Notes under the pieces: generated by a model | Database searches by the model: none | What the model saw: only the letters and a program-made list of their open reading frames with translations | Told to the model about the DNA's origin: nothing | Part shown: positions 50,500 to 64,000 of the stretch, one piece after another | Position numbering within the stretch: position 1 is the first letter of the stretch | How the letters are laid out: each line of letters opens with the position of its first letter | Made by a program: the position numbers and the translations under genes | NCBI GenBank assembly: GCA_918807975.1 | Contig: OU964924.1 | Coordinates: 6,646,501 to 6,710,500 of the forward strand | Length of the DNA stretch: 64,000 nucleotides | Direction: 5' to 3' | From: Aplidium turbinatum | Lineage: Eukaryota; Chordata; Ascidiacea; Aplousobranchia; Polyclinidae

Positions 50500-53400
50500 T
50501 AAAACTTCAAAAACAGGTTCAACAACAAACGTTTATTTTTTCTCAATTCAACCACTAACAACATTTAATGAACGTTAATTGTCGTCACTTTTTTATGACA
50601 AGTTGAAGGTATTTTTGATTACAAATTTCATGTTTGTTCCTTGAAGAACTGACATGTTGCAATTAATGGTCACGGCAAAAAAACTTTGTACAATGAAAAG
50701 CAACGTAGAAATGCCTTATGCACAGTTACACACACAATGTGTAGATAAAATGCACAAACAAGACACGTATTTACAAACAACCAAACCACATTCGCATTTA
50801 TGAGGTTTTCAGGTTGAATTTTAATAAGGATTTGCCACTATTGAGAAACTGGTGATAATTACATTTGATCTCATTCACTTTAAAACTATGAAACAATCAA
50901 AGACTTCTAGCATCACCAGTAATAACCCAGTCAGCAAATCAGTTTTTTCTACTACATGTGCAAACGTTGAATCCATGTAAAAATGACGAATTTTGCTGTC
51001 TGTGAGCTAGACAACATATTAGGTCAAACACAAAAAGCAGACAAAGATAGATGACAGTTGAGTTGAATTTATGATAGAAAAGTTGAGGACACGCACATGC
51101 GCAATGCCTTGTGTGTAGTACGTCTTTGAAACTCGGGAAATAATTTCCAACAACATTATCTATTTCAAACAGTTAACATGTCGTATTCCAGACAGAAAAA
51201 TCCGCTTTTTCACATTGATTCAACGTCTGTAAAAATAACGGATTTTGCTGTCTGGGATACAAATTACACATACAGTAATGTATAAAAGTAGTCTAGATAT
51301 TAGTTGAGACGATAAGTGTTATCTCTGCGGTTGGCAACTAATTGTTTCTAGTGGTATGCTTTTTATTCTGCAAAGTTATCACATAAGAATGAGGTACATA
51401 CACTTTTATTATGAAGTGACTACAATAGTAGAAACAAATCAATAGATAGTAGTGAATAAAAAATAGGCATATTTTAAAAAGCATGTCAATTGCGACCAGT
51501 TATACTTTTAGCTCAAGTATTTCTTGACTCATTCAGAAAGACTGAGAGCTTTAATGCATTTTTCATGGAAATGAAGTGAAGTTTTAATGATATTTTACAA
51601 AGTGACTAACCCATATCGTTGAGGTAAAACCAAACTGGGTTATGTCCACTTTTAGTTTTATTGCAGTGTCTCGGTTTTTGAGCGTCGTTCTTTCCAGCAC
51701 TCCAGGTTTGCAAAACAAGGTTGCAAGTATTGTGGCACTTACATGGTTGTGAGTATTGTGGCACTGGTTGGTTTGATCCATTTGAGATATCAAAAACATT
51801 TAAACCATTTTTTTTGCGGTTATCTCAGTTTGATGATTTTGGACATAACTCCATTTGGTTTTACCCCAACGATATGGGGCAAAATCATTTGCAGCAAAAT
51901 GCTAGTCACTCATCCCCTAAAAATGGCTCACTGACCAAAGAGAGTGTTTCATATAATTTCAAATAAATTCCTATTCATCACAGAACAGAAATTTCTACTT
52001 TAAATGTACTTTTTCTTGAAATATTTCACTTTTTTTTTTGTTCGTCGGCATATTCACAATTTTTCACCTTTCCTTCTTTGTTAAAAAAGTAAGAAATATG
52101 GTTAAAAACAAAGACTCATTTTAAGGTTCTGAAAGTATATAAACGTTGCCGACAAATCCAGCAACCTTTACACGATACAAATGAGTGGTACAAAAGATTT
52201 CAACAAACGGCCAAAAACGTTGCTGGTCGCGCAGCTATTCTGAGTGTGGCGTATAGCACAGACTCTAGAGGTGTAAAGACTACCACTCAAAACGTGTATA
52301 CTTCAAACTGGAGCTGCAAACACAACTTTTACATTGATTTAAAATTTAAAAATAGTCGATATAAGTTTCGAAGCTGCGTTGCAATCAGCGCAAATTCATT
52401 CGATACGATTTTTCAATCTAAAATATGGCTCTAGAACTGTACAATAACTGTTTGGCATAAAACGGTGCAAAAGGTCATTTAGTGTTGGTTTACACAAATC
52501 AAGCTTCCACTACAAAGGTAACATACTGTGCTTATTTTGCATCAATTAACGTTCACTTAACGTTTAAATCATTACAACATCAACACTCAACAGCCTTTGT
52601 TAACAAGTTCAAGCAATGATAATCATGTGATTATCTAACGCAATAATACTGAAAAATAAAGCAGGCATGCAAGAGTCCATCAAACGCGTGGTGTTTATAC
52701 AGAAAAGTACGACAATGAAGTTCACTTTAAGTTCGGGCTGAAATTATGTGAGTAAGCCTTGATCGAGACAAAAGCGATCACAAAATTTATCGTCTTGCTA
52801 TCCAGTAAGCTTTCGCTCAACTCTTACGGTGGTATTTCCGTCACTCAAATTGACTGTGTTGTAAGAACATTTGAAAGCAAATGTGAAACTAGTTTTTAAA
52901 CGGTGGCATGTGAATGTAAGTTTAGTCATTGGAAAGCAATTATGATTATCAACACACTTTCTAAATAAAAGAGGGCACCACCTTAAAGTTAAAATAAATC
53001 GTTTTGGTATCATTCAAAAGCATTGAAGATGTAAGCAGTTTAGTTTTCTAAACGCTTCCTGAATATGGGTTTTGTATCTCCCTTTTGCGCTCATTAATCT
53101 TTGACAAGATTGGCAAGTATGTATTGAAAAATTTCAGTAAATAATTTTCTTTTTTCGATGTGCAATGTGTTGGTTGTCCGTTGACATAGTCAAGCTGTTT
53201 ACAGTTTATTCCATTTTCTGGTTGGAATTGTTTCTATGTAAAACTCTTCTTGGCAGTTAGGCTGACATTTCGTTACTGAAATGTACACAGACAGCAAAAA
53301 TAGCACTTCACAATTTTATAGTTATGGGTTTAAAAATGTGGGAAAATAATAAATATAAAAAGTTAAATGCATGAGAAATAGTTTCTGCTTTTCACAGACT

Positions 53401-53677
53401 CACTGGTGCTGGCATTGAATTATAGTACCAAGTAATTCAAAGGAAAATGACGGTAAAAATGCTTTCAGTTTTTTAGCAAGGAAACAACAGTTTTCTGAAA
53501 CAATACCTGCCTTTATGTTCCGTACACCGTACTTGCGTTCCATTCATCTCACGAAATCAAAATTTAGAGGAAACTATTTATGGAGATGACACATAACTGG
53601 ATTGTCGCGAGAATTGCTAAGTCAACACCAAAAAGGAAAACCTTTTACTGTTTTCATCCTAAATCGCGACTAATCGC
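50500..53677 (-). other. Probable epsin 3' UTR and downstream flank
   Basis: This 3.2-kb stretch follows the epsin stop codon. It holds no long ORF and no large transposon. A minus-strand AATAAA lies near 50533 and could serve as poly(A) signal. Hairpin mini-elements (CAGACAG ends, TTGATTCAACGT core) occur near 50930-51005 and 51190-51257. UTR extent is inferred only from the absence of other features. Confidence 0.4.
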
Positions 53678-56600
53678 TTAAAGAAAAGGATTTCTGTTCG
53701 CTTGCATAGAGGCACCCGCCGCCATGTTGGGTTGAGTATAGTTGGCCATCATGTTCGCACTTTGGGGCTGCATCCCCGGCATGATTGGGTTGTTCATGGG
53801 CATTCCGAACCCAGTTGAGGGCTGCGCGGCCGACTGATAACCGTAAGGGTTCATGACGGGAGCTGGATAACCCATGGGCATCATTGGAGAAGGACCCATT
53901 TGGGGTTGGGCCATCATAGTGGTGCCTGATGAAAGGGGGAGCATAGACGATTCCCCTCTCATTTGATTAAGTGTAGATTGGGGATATTGAGAAGCTAAAA
54001 ACGGGTTTGCAGTTTGTTGCTGCGAGGATGCCCGTGGGGTTACGAGGTTATTCAAGTTGACAAGACTAGAAGCGTCTCCGAGAAAGCCCTCGGCAGTATT
54101 TTTCGTTGTGGTAGCTGACTTGGGTTGTTCAATAGGCAAACTGTTGCTCATTGGCGTCAGATCAAAAGGCTCCACTGACTTGCTGCTAGGAGTAGACAAA
54201 ATATCGAACACATCCAAGTTGGAAGAGGTCGCCTGCGCGGTTTGCGTGGGCCCGAAGGGGTCGAACGACACAGGTTGATTTTGAGGTGCCTGTGATGAAA
54301 AGACTTTAGCACATCACATGTACAAAAAATCAATCCGTAAAGGACATTAGAATGTATACACAAACGAAATAGCAAGTATATTGGATGAGAGAACAGGTTA
54401 GCTGCATAGCCGAGTGGTGAGAGCCTTGGTTCGACGTTCGATGGGCCGCCGGTTCGACATCGCTCACGAGCATGTGGCTTTGTCTTTGGCAAGGCACTTA
54501 AAGGCATGCCGCCGATTGCGGAGTGGCGCCCCTTCGGCTGCATTTCCTTTGATTTCTCTCATGACTATGAACAATGAACAGTACGCTGCTGTAGAGAAAA
54601 TCCCTACAGCCTTTCTCAGGGTTATGGGGAACTGAACTAGGCGAACATTATTTAAGCAGCGCAAAAGAAATTGTTGTACACGAAATTCACAACCGTGTGA
54701 GATCTTCTGTAAAGCTATAAATGAGCTTTCACATTTCGGCAATTATATTCCAAACTGAGTCGCCCATAATTGTATATATTAATTTATCACCAACAAACCT
54801 TTGTCATTGCAGGGGGGCTAGCCCAGGGATCTACTTTTGAAGGAGTTGGATTTGTACTCCAAGGATCTAGTTGAGGAGCAGGAGTGGAGGAAAGAGCCCA
54901 TGGATCATCTGTTGCTTGTGTTTTGCCAAGAGCGGAAAATGGGTCGTCCGTTGCAGAATGACTTGATCCGGCTGCAAGAGAGGAATAAAAGTATTGTTTG
55001 AAAAGCTATTTTGCCATTTCGACTTGCATGTGCAACGTGATGTGCATCAAGATATACCCTGGCGGTCTAATAAAATATTTCCAGCACTGAAACCTAACCC
55101 AGGCTTGGTGGATGACTGAGTCGTATCAATAAGTTGCCAATACCAACTGTGGAAAAAACATCATGTTTGGACTTGGTTTGGTGAGTGGGGAAAGAGGAAA
55201 GGGTCGTCCCAAACTGTGACGTGACGAATGACAGCGAGATGGGCATGGAAGATAATGTGACGAATGACAGCGAGATGGGCATGGAAGAGCTGAAGGAGGT
55301 TGTGAGGAGGAATCGAGAGCTGTGGAAGGAGAAGGTTTATAGAGTGACCGAGAGTCGGAACCGACTGAACGGATGATGATGATGGATATCAACAACTGGT
55401 GCCAGTCAAAAGGTCGCTACGGTACTTTAATAAAAGAAAAATTACTTTTGGCCGAAATTCATAGCATCTCTAACTTTCAACTTCATTTTTAACTGCATAG
55501 ACTTCTGAAACAAGCATTGCAGAAAGAAGCATATTTTTCTTTAGTTAATTTTAAGTACGTAGGTCGTAGGTTGCCACTGATGAATACACACAGGCACAAA
55601 AATGAAAGCAGAATCAAGGTATATAAGAGTTACAATGTGAAGCTATCCATACTATCCTCACACAGTAGAAGCTTTTTCGTCGAATAATTTGACAATAATT
55701 CAAGCCAATACTGGATGGTTGCACCTAGATTGCCATGGTTACAAAATGAAAAGACGATTTCAAAGTGCAGCTAAAAGGATACTGTGATGTACATTTAAAA
55801 AAAATGTATATTATGTAATTTATGACATAAGATATGAAGCGATATAGATTGCAATCACAATCTCTTGAAATATAATCTGTATGAGACTCCGCGCTTCTGG
55901 TCTAATACGAGCCACATACGTGACAAAAAAATGAACATGAAGTCATGTTGGGATGATTGTACAATCTTGATCCTCGTGCTGATACAGTTTCTTTACTATG
56001 GGCACATAATCCTTGCAGTTATGTACTGAAGTATATCAGTGCCATAGAAGCTTTCAACCGATGACGGACACCAAGATTGACAGAGTTCAGTTGAAGTGTC
56101 GCTACCGATGAAACGTCCCATCCCACTGGGTACATGGAGAAATGTCCTGTTGAATCGTACAGGAGATTCGAACTGCTGTTGCTTGCTCTTGCCATTTCCT
56201 TGCTGACAGAACAGAATGCTTATCAAACTGAGCCAATAATGCAGACATCAAGAAATACACAAAAAGCTTACACTGGCAACATACCAGCCGATGGTGCTTG
56301 CAGTGACTTGGCTGCTGCAGTTAAATCCACTAAACCTTGCTTATGGCTTGCGTCATGCGACAAACTGGCTTCTTCGGCACTCTTTGAAAGAGCCATTTCG
56401 AGGCGGACAGTGTCACTATCCATTTTCTAAAAAAAGAAATGTCGGTTACAAGTTTTGTGTTTTTGTTGTGTTAAAACCGGCTACCATTCGGTAATAAAAA
56501 CAGCCCCTCCCAATAATTCAACAAATAATAACAGTACTGCAAATTTTTTTGTCAAATTTTTTTTTTAGACATTCTAGCACCGAAGATGGAGACAGTGTAG

Positions 56601-58279
56601 TTTTATATATATACAACATATTCGTTGATTTCAAACCATGTGAAGCTTGAAACTCATCATTTTAGATAGGGTCATGCGGGGTCAAACGGGACGCTTTTTC
56701 AGTTTTTTGAATGCCACATAAAACCTATGATGAAATTAAAAAAAAAAATATTTACCACAGAGCATTACACCTTTCAGCAATGAAATAAGACATTTTTCAG
56801 AAAAATTAAAAACTTGCAAAAACACAAAAAAATGTGATAAGCTGAGGTAGGTGTGGCCCATTTGACCCCATCAGCTGTGGGGTCAAATGGGCCACAACTT
56901 CTATACGTCTAAATAGTAAGGAAAGAACTTTATTTTTGCTATTTTATCACAGACCTGTTGGGTGGCATGTATTTTGTTCAAGTGATGCTCAACAATTTTA
57001 GCAATAAAGGCGTTTTACGCCCTTTTCAGATAAAGGTAGAACGCATAATTTGCTGCTTTTTTTCGCAACTAAAATTGAACAATATGAATAAGGAAACATT
57101 TTACAAATGTTCAATTTTAAACGGGCAGTCATAAACAGAGTAGAAGGGGCCAAGTCAAACAGCAGGGTCTATAGTTGACAATTGAAATAGGATACTATAC
57201 AATAGGGTGATTCATAAATTGGGGAAAAGTTAAAAGTTTGAAATTCAAATCAGGCACCCTCTCGCATCGTGTCAATACCTGAAAAAATAATCCTGTCAAA
57301 TTTTTGGGGCAACTGAAAACATTTTTAAGGTTGCTACCTACTTTGAAAGCTTTACGGAATACACTAATAGCAACACGGGATTACATGATAGGAATATAAT
57401 GACAAAATTACTCAAAATTAATTAGTTCAGTGTTGACAGATGTCCAGAATGTTACCGTATTAGTTATAGTTATTGCATCAGTGTAGACAATATATCTAAT
57501 AATAATAATAGGCCTGTTTACCTAAAAAATACCATATAAATTAAGTAGAATTAAAAAAGTGATGCAAGTGAGCTATAACTTGTCAAAAAACCAATGTGGC
57601 CCATTTGACCCCATTTTATTTAAACAGAAAAATTACAAATTTTTAAGTAAAAAAGTGGGACTATTAATATTTTCAACATACTAATTCAGCATTCTGGGCT
57701 GTATGCTGTTCAGTAAATTTTCATTCCAGCTTAATTAGTTTTTGTGGTATAGCAAAGTTTTTTTGGTAAATTTTCAAATTTTAATATTTTCACATTTTTT
57801 GGCCACTTTTTGCATCATCTGAAGTATATTTTCCAAATGTAGATCTGTGTTTGTTTTACATGATGCAAATCTATGGAAAAGCAGCTTTAAAATGAGCTAT
57901 TAACTTCCGATTTTAGAAAAGAATAAGTAGGGAAAAAAATGTGATAAGTAAACAGAGTAACAGAATGGCCCGTTTGACCCCGCGTCCCATTTGACCCCGC
58001 TTGACCCTATCCTAACTTGACACTCTTGCTACAATGAAGACTTGGGTATTTACTATTTTATCGTAAATCTATGAACTCCTAAAACGATCGCTAAGAGAAA
58101 AAATTAAAAAATAAAATTCGTAAATTATATGATACAATCTATCATGTATTGGTCATGGTCATACCAAGCTGTGTCGAGTAAATCTTACAAACCTTTTTCT
58201 CAGCTGCAGCTTCTTCCTTGCTCATGGACAGGGCAAGTTGAAGTTGAAGCTCTTCCTCGCCGGCGGTGTGAGGACGCGC
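53678..58279 (-). CDS. EPN: Epsin, C-terminal part (UIMs, DPW, NPF region)
   Basis: Endocytic adaptor that links ubiquitinated cargo, clathrin, AP-2 and EH-domain proteins at the plasma membrane. Four in-phase GT-AG exons: 58279-58193, 56426-56285, 54971-54799 and 54289-53678, together 337 codons plus stop. Exon by exon: UIM1 (EEELQLQLALSMSKEEA); UIM2 (RLEMALSKSAEEA); three DPW and one DPF AP-2-binding motifs; then a DPF, a methionine/proline-rich region and two NPF motifs, one ending the protein (NRNPFL). The N-terminal ENTH domain is not found in 58280-64000. The introns carry a SINE-B, a LINE fragment and a TA-flanked element. Assignment to epsin is firm; which vertebrate paralogue it matches is not resolvable. 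Confidence 0.93.
54403..54740 (+). repeat. SINE-B copy (tRNA-derived) in epsin intron
   Basis: The head reads CTGCATAGCCGAGTGGTGAG (A box) with a B-box-like CCGGTTCGACATC. The body contains CACTTAAAGGCATGCC, shared with the copy at 8965-9133. It lies between the DPW exon and the last exon, antisense to the gene. Confidence 0.72.
55185..55390 (+). mobile_element. LINE 3' end fragment with internal duplication
   Basis: The plus strand reads VTNDSEMGMEELKEVVRRNR, then ELWKEKVYRVTESRNRLNG and a stop, the tail of a LINE RT protein, followed by a GATGAT repeat. A block of about 42 bp (GACGAATGACAGCGAGATGG) is tandemly duplicated. It is 5' truncated and lies in an epsin intron. Confidence 0.72.
56669..58007. 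mobile_element. TA-flanked element with GGGTCA/CGGGGTCAAA ends
   Basis: Inverted ends GGGTCATGCGGGGTCAAACG and its partner (CGTCCCATTTGACCCCGCTT) enclose 1.3 kb with TA on both outer sides. The terminal word recurs internally as a palindrome near 56860-56895. No transposase is seen. It lies between the two UIM exons of epsin. Confidence 0.68.
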
Positions 58280-59720
58280 CTTTGGAAAGACAAAAGAAAC
58301 ATGAAAACCATGGTATGTTTAAAATCGAGTTCAAACTGGCACCAAAATACCAGTAACTTATGTAATAACGCCCTTTCCAAACGTGCTGTAGTCAAGATCA
58401 GAATTTTTAGAGTGTAGAGCAAAAGATATATACACAAGATTCCTTGTTGTTGTTTAATGTGCTATTGGCGTGTTGTATGAAATCGTCGTAGTGATTCTCT
58501 CATGCTTAAACACTCAACTCTAAAAAAATTCACAAATCATGTCATGAAAAACCACACATGTCCTTCCTACAAAGTGACTCGGATTAATGGTTGGTCGTTC
58601 AATTGGTGCAAGACAATTATCGGGCAAGTTGCACTGAAAATAACGAGCAACGACCATAAGCTTAAAAATGTACCGATTGTTTTTACGAATAAATTGATTT
58701 TTGTACGAGATTGTTATTTTTCTGGCAGCAACCGTGTAGATCTAACAATCATAATTTCGTTTGTAGAAAGTTTAATTTAATGCTACAACACTCTGACCGA
58801 CACCATTGCACGGTGAACAAGTTGAAACCTAGCTCTAAAGAATGCTGTTGATAATCACTTTGAAAACACATCATAATGTATGAGGCTAAATCGCTTGTGG
58901 GTACACTAGAAAATAAAGGCGGCGTGGGCTGGACCAATTAAATGATATGAGCAGCCATGGAGCAGATTAACGATTTTTTTCTTTAGCTGTTGATATCTAT
59001 CATATTTACAAAACTATTTTTTAATTCCTAAAAATAAATTTTTTATCAGTTGTTCTTACCACACATCAGAGATGGATAAATTAGAAAGAATTAACCTCGA
59101 GATGGGGATTCGACAACTTAGCAACATATTAAAAGTCAAGCAACCTAGCTTGCAAAGCTCGTTTTTCGCAGTTGTTCAATGTATATAGGCGTTGAATCAA
59201 TGTAACAGGTTGATTTTCTCGCTGGGTTTAGCACGTCAACGCAGCTGTAAGTGAATCATCTATTCGCATAAAGGCGACGCAGTGAAGAGACTCAACTTAT
59301 CAGCCAGACACAAACTAGTTATGGGTTGGGCAAACAAAAACTCCCATAATGTACATCAGGGGTCCGCAAATAGTTGATGGCGCAACTCTATAAATAATTC
59401 TGAATCTATGACCCCACATGTTTCGGGAGCATGTAAATTTGTAGAAAATACCTTGAAATTAAATATTAATTTAGAGACTGCTATTGGCAGTAGGAATTTT
59501 CTTGCACAAAACTGTTTGAAACTTGACACGTCAAAAGTAAATGATCGTATTTATTTTTTTAATCAGATTTATATATATGGGCTCACATCACACTGAACAA
59601 TAATAACAGAAGTGTAGGTTTTAATAAACGTAAGTTGTAACCATTGTTTTTCCGCAAAGCTTTTAAATTTAACATTTCACAATTGCAACAATAAAAAAAA
59701 TCTTCCACAAATTTAACCAG
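58280..59720. other. Upstream epsin intron or flank, no exon found
   Basis: Searched on the minus strand for ENTH-domain exons; none seen. A hairpin mini-element with GTTGAATCAATGTAAC lies near 59170-59225. The sequence appears single-copy up to the duplication breakpoint at 59721. Confidence 0.4.
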
Positions 59721-60807
59721 CTATTTTTTCTCTTGATCTTTTCAAAGGAAAAATTTCAAAATGTTTGCGGAAACTGCAATCAGCGACTTCGGCTTTTTTT
59801 AATTTTTTCTCTCGATCTTTTCAGGGTACAAACTTAGGGTACAAACTAGGTTGCATCCTTCCACCCACATCTTACATCTTTTTGCTTGTAAGCAGACACT
59901 AACCATCCACAGGTGGGGAAATTAGTGTTAGACAAGATTTAAATGCAGTCAAAAAAAGATCAACTGCAAAAAAGCATTGCACTAACTTGTTACTTCAAAT
60001 TACATTGAATTATTCATTGTGTTCTCTATCCTATGTCGATTATTCGTAGTGATCTTTTAAATTTCGTAACTAACTGTTATCGCAATTTTAGAACTTCTAT
60101 TAGAATCTGGGGTATCTGCTTGACTCAAAGACCCATGGTCTCTTCGCAGATTCCCGTTGCTGGAAATTCCTTTTTTATTGCTGTATTTATTGTACTATAT
60201 TTACCTACAACGAAATAAAATCAATCAATCAATCATTATGATCCCACAGAATAACCTAAACCTTACCATGATTGTCTGATTTAGAAAAACCAGATATTTA
60301 TCCTAGTTAGAAGTTAGCACCTCATGTCTAGAAAGAAGTCATGGAATGTTTATTGTTTACTTAACAAAGTTCTTAGATCTTGTCTGAAAACAGCAGCTGT
60401 TTAAATTAAATAATGGGCATTAATCAAATTAGGTCAGTGCTGAGCACAAGAAACAAATTGTTGTGCAAAGTGAAAAACTAGAATTAAAATTCAAACAAAA
60501 ATGCAATTCATGTAGATTGGACTTTTCACAAATCAGAAGCTTAAATTGAAAACTTGGAATCACATAGTTTGAAAACGTAAAAGTTGAAAAAAGAAACTTT
60601 AAAGAATTTCCTCAAATCCATTAGCACCTTAAAAGTGCAATGACGTTTAATCAGGAATATTATTGACTTAGTTGTATAAAATGTCATTAGTGAGTTGAAA
60701 ATGATGTCGATTGTCGAGTAAGATGAAAAGTTGAGTTATTTAGGATAGGTAGCCTATCTGCAAAAGTGTAGGCAAGAAATCCTACTGAGATCAGAAAAAA
60801 AGTCTGT

Positions 60808-61116
60808 CCGCCTCGATAGCTCAGTTGGTTAGCGCGTCACTTCTGGAAGGAAGAAGCTTCAAGATCAAGTGGCGCTGATTCGACTCTCGGGGTGTGTGCT
60901 TAAGCAATGCACGTTATGCTTTCCATTCAGCGGCATCTAATGGATGGAATAGTTCCCAGGCAACAAGACTTCAACAATTGGAAACTGCACTCTGCCAATC
61001 TCGGTGACCGGCCTGCGTCAGTGATTCAAAGCCTTTACAAGTATGCGAAACTGCCAGGATTAAGCTCTGCAAGAAGCTTTACCAGTCCGAGGATAAAGAT
61101 TCAATCAACCAATCAA
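60808..61116 (+). repeat. SINE-A full-length copy (duplicate)
   Basis: The duplicate of the SINE at 45749-46057, carried along in the segmental duplication rather than inserted independently. Confidence 0.9.
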
Positions 61117-61295
61117 GTGTCGAGATAGCCAAAATGCCAAATTGGGTTGATTCTCCTGTAGTATAACCTTCATGTAGTATATTTTCTTATACAATACGAT
61201 AGTTCTCCCCCGATGGTATAGCCTACTTAGTTACCTAACTCCAATCAATAGCATTTAGCGGTTAGAATAATGTAGCAAGAGTAGACTCCACATTG

Positions 61296-61560
61296 GTTGT
61301 TGGGTTTGGTTCGAATCTTTACCCTCGGACTGACAAAGCCTTGATAGGTTAAACCTGGTGCTGGTAGTTTCACATACTTGTAGAGGCTTTTGACACAGGG
61401 TGGATGCCGAAATTAGCAGAATGAAGTTTTTTGATTGTTAAAGTGTTGTTACATAATTACTGTATATATAATTATTCCAACCACTTTGAGCACCACTGAA
61501 TGGCGAGCAGTCCTTGAGATGGGTTGCCCAAGCAACACCCCCCCCCCAGAGTGGGGCATG
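61296..61560 (-). repeat. SINE-A copy without head (duplicate)
   Basis: Duplicate of 46237-46500; its C-tract is one base shorter. Confidence 0.75.
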
Positions 61561-61686
61561 TTGTCACAACTCATTCACCTACATCAAATATAGCCTACAT
61601 TTATGCAAGAATGAAATACCGGTACCCGGAAAAAAACTAAAGCAAAAAATACAAGTGTGAAGTAGTAATTTTGACTAAAAATTTAA

Positions 61687-63539
<1,853 letters not shown>

Positions 63540-63894
63540 GACGTCGACAAGTGTCTGCCACATGCACTGACTCAGCTGTTCGCCTGCCCCCCCCCTTATT
63601 TTTCACATCGTCGCTTCGTATTTTATAAATGGAACACCAAAAGAAATTTCTTTGTTTTGAGTAAAACGCATTTTTTTAGTTTTGCAGTAGCAGTGTTGAA
63701 ACTCTGAAGTCAACTCAAACAACTTGCAATTCATCAAACTTAAGAAAAAACTGGGGGAAATTTAACTATAAACACGATTAACTTATCTACACCCGAGCAT
63801 GCAGTCTCACCTTTCTATGAGGAATTCTTTTCCGCATTAGTGAGTAAAACGATTTAACCGAACAATGTCGAACTCCATTTTGTTTTAAAGAAGC

Positions 63895-64000
63895 CTGGTC
63901 TTCATTCCGAAACATGAGTCGACCATTTGTCTGCAGTGACTCCTCCATTTCTCTCTATCCTTGGCATCTTTAATTTTCAAATTTGTTTTTGTCCGATCAT
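63895..64000 (-). mobile_element. LINE 3' end fragment (duplicate, cut by window edge)
   Basis: Duplicate of the first part of 48842-49262 (same AAGCCTGGTCTTCATTCCG start), continuing past the window. Confidence 0.75.

Noticed and set aside
58280-59720. ENTH-domain exons of epsin
   Set aside because: None of the conserved ENTH stretches could be read on the minus strand.

Overview
This is eukaryotic (metazoan) DNA, not a bacterial accessory region. The genes are split by canonical GT-AG introns, the non-coding sequence is AT-rich and packed with nested transposons and tRNA-derived SINEs, and the recognisable genes are animal ones. Best guess is a marine invertebrate. A tunicate or other deuterostome is plausible from the MORN5, epsin and SCAN-type gag content, but the species cannot be fixed from this window.

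Host genes. (1) 768-3594, minus: first three exons of a serine carboxypeptidase (S10), the rest lying off the left edge. (2) 18182-34641, minus: a complete six-exon paralogue (470 codons, full Ser-Asp-His triad) whose first intron is swollen to 11.5 kb by transposons. (3) 43344-48483, plus: a complete five-exon MORN5 orthologue. (4) 53678-58279, minus: the 3' half of an epsin (two UIMs, DPW/DPF motifs, two NPF motifs); its ENTH domain is not in the window. (5) 61710-63539, plus: a second, nearly identical MORN5 copy lacking exon 1, inside a segmental duplication (44662-48957 and 59721-64000, constant offset 15,059 bp over most of its length).

Mobile DNA fills most of the rest. At least fifteen hAT-type insertions are delimited by inverted ends and exact or near-exact 8-bp target-site duplications. 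There are also a family with 6-bp duplications (28122-29037, 32809-33774), TA- and TTAA-flanked elements, four fold-back elements, two tRNA-derived SINE families, and 3' ends of three LINEs. Nesting reaches four levels: SINE (36568-43086), fold-back element (36640-42830), hAT (38097-42821), LTR element (38773-42422).

The most unusual object is that LTR element. It is young (LTRs equal in length and nearly identical), has a tRNA-Pro primer site and one long ORF. SCAN-type gag and a retropepsin-like segment run straight into a five-knuckle CCHC array with an arginine/glycine linker that resembles the host gene CNBP, where reverse transcriptase would be expected. It reads as a possible host-gene capture by a non-autonomous retroelement.
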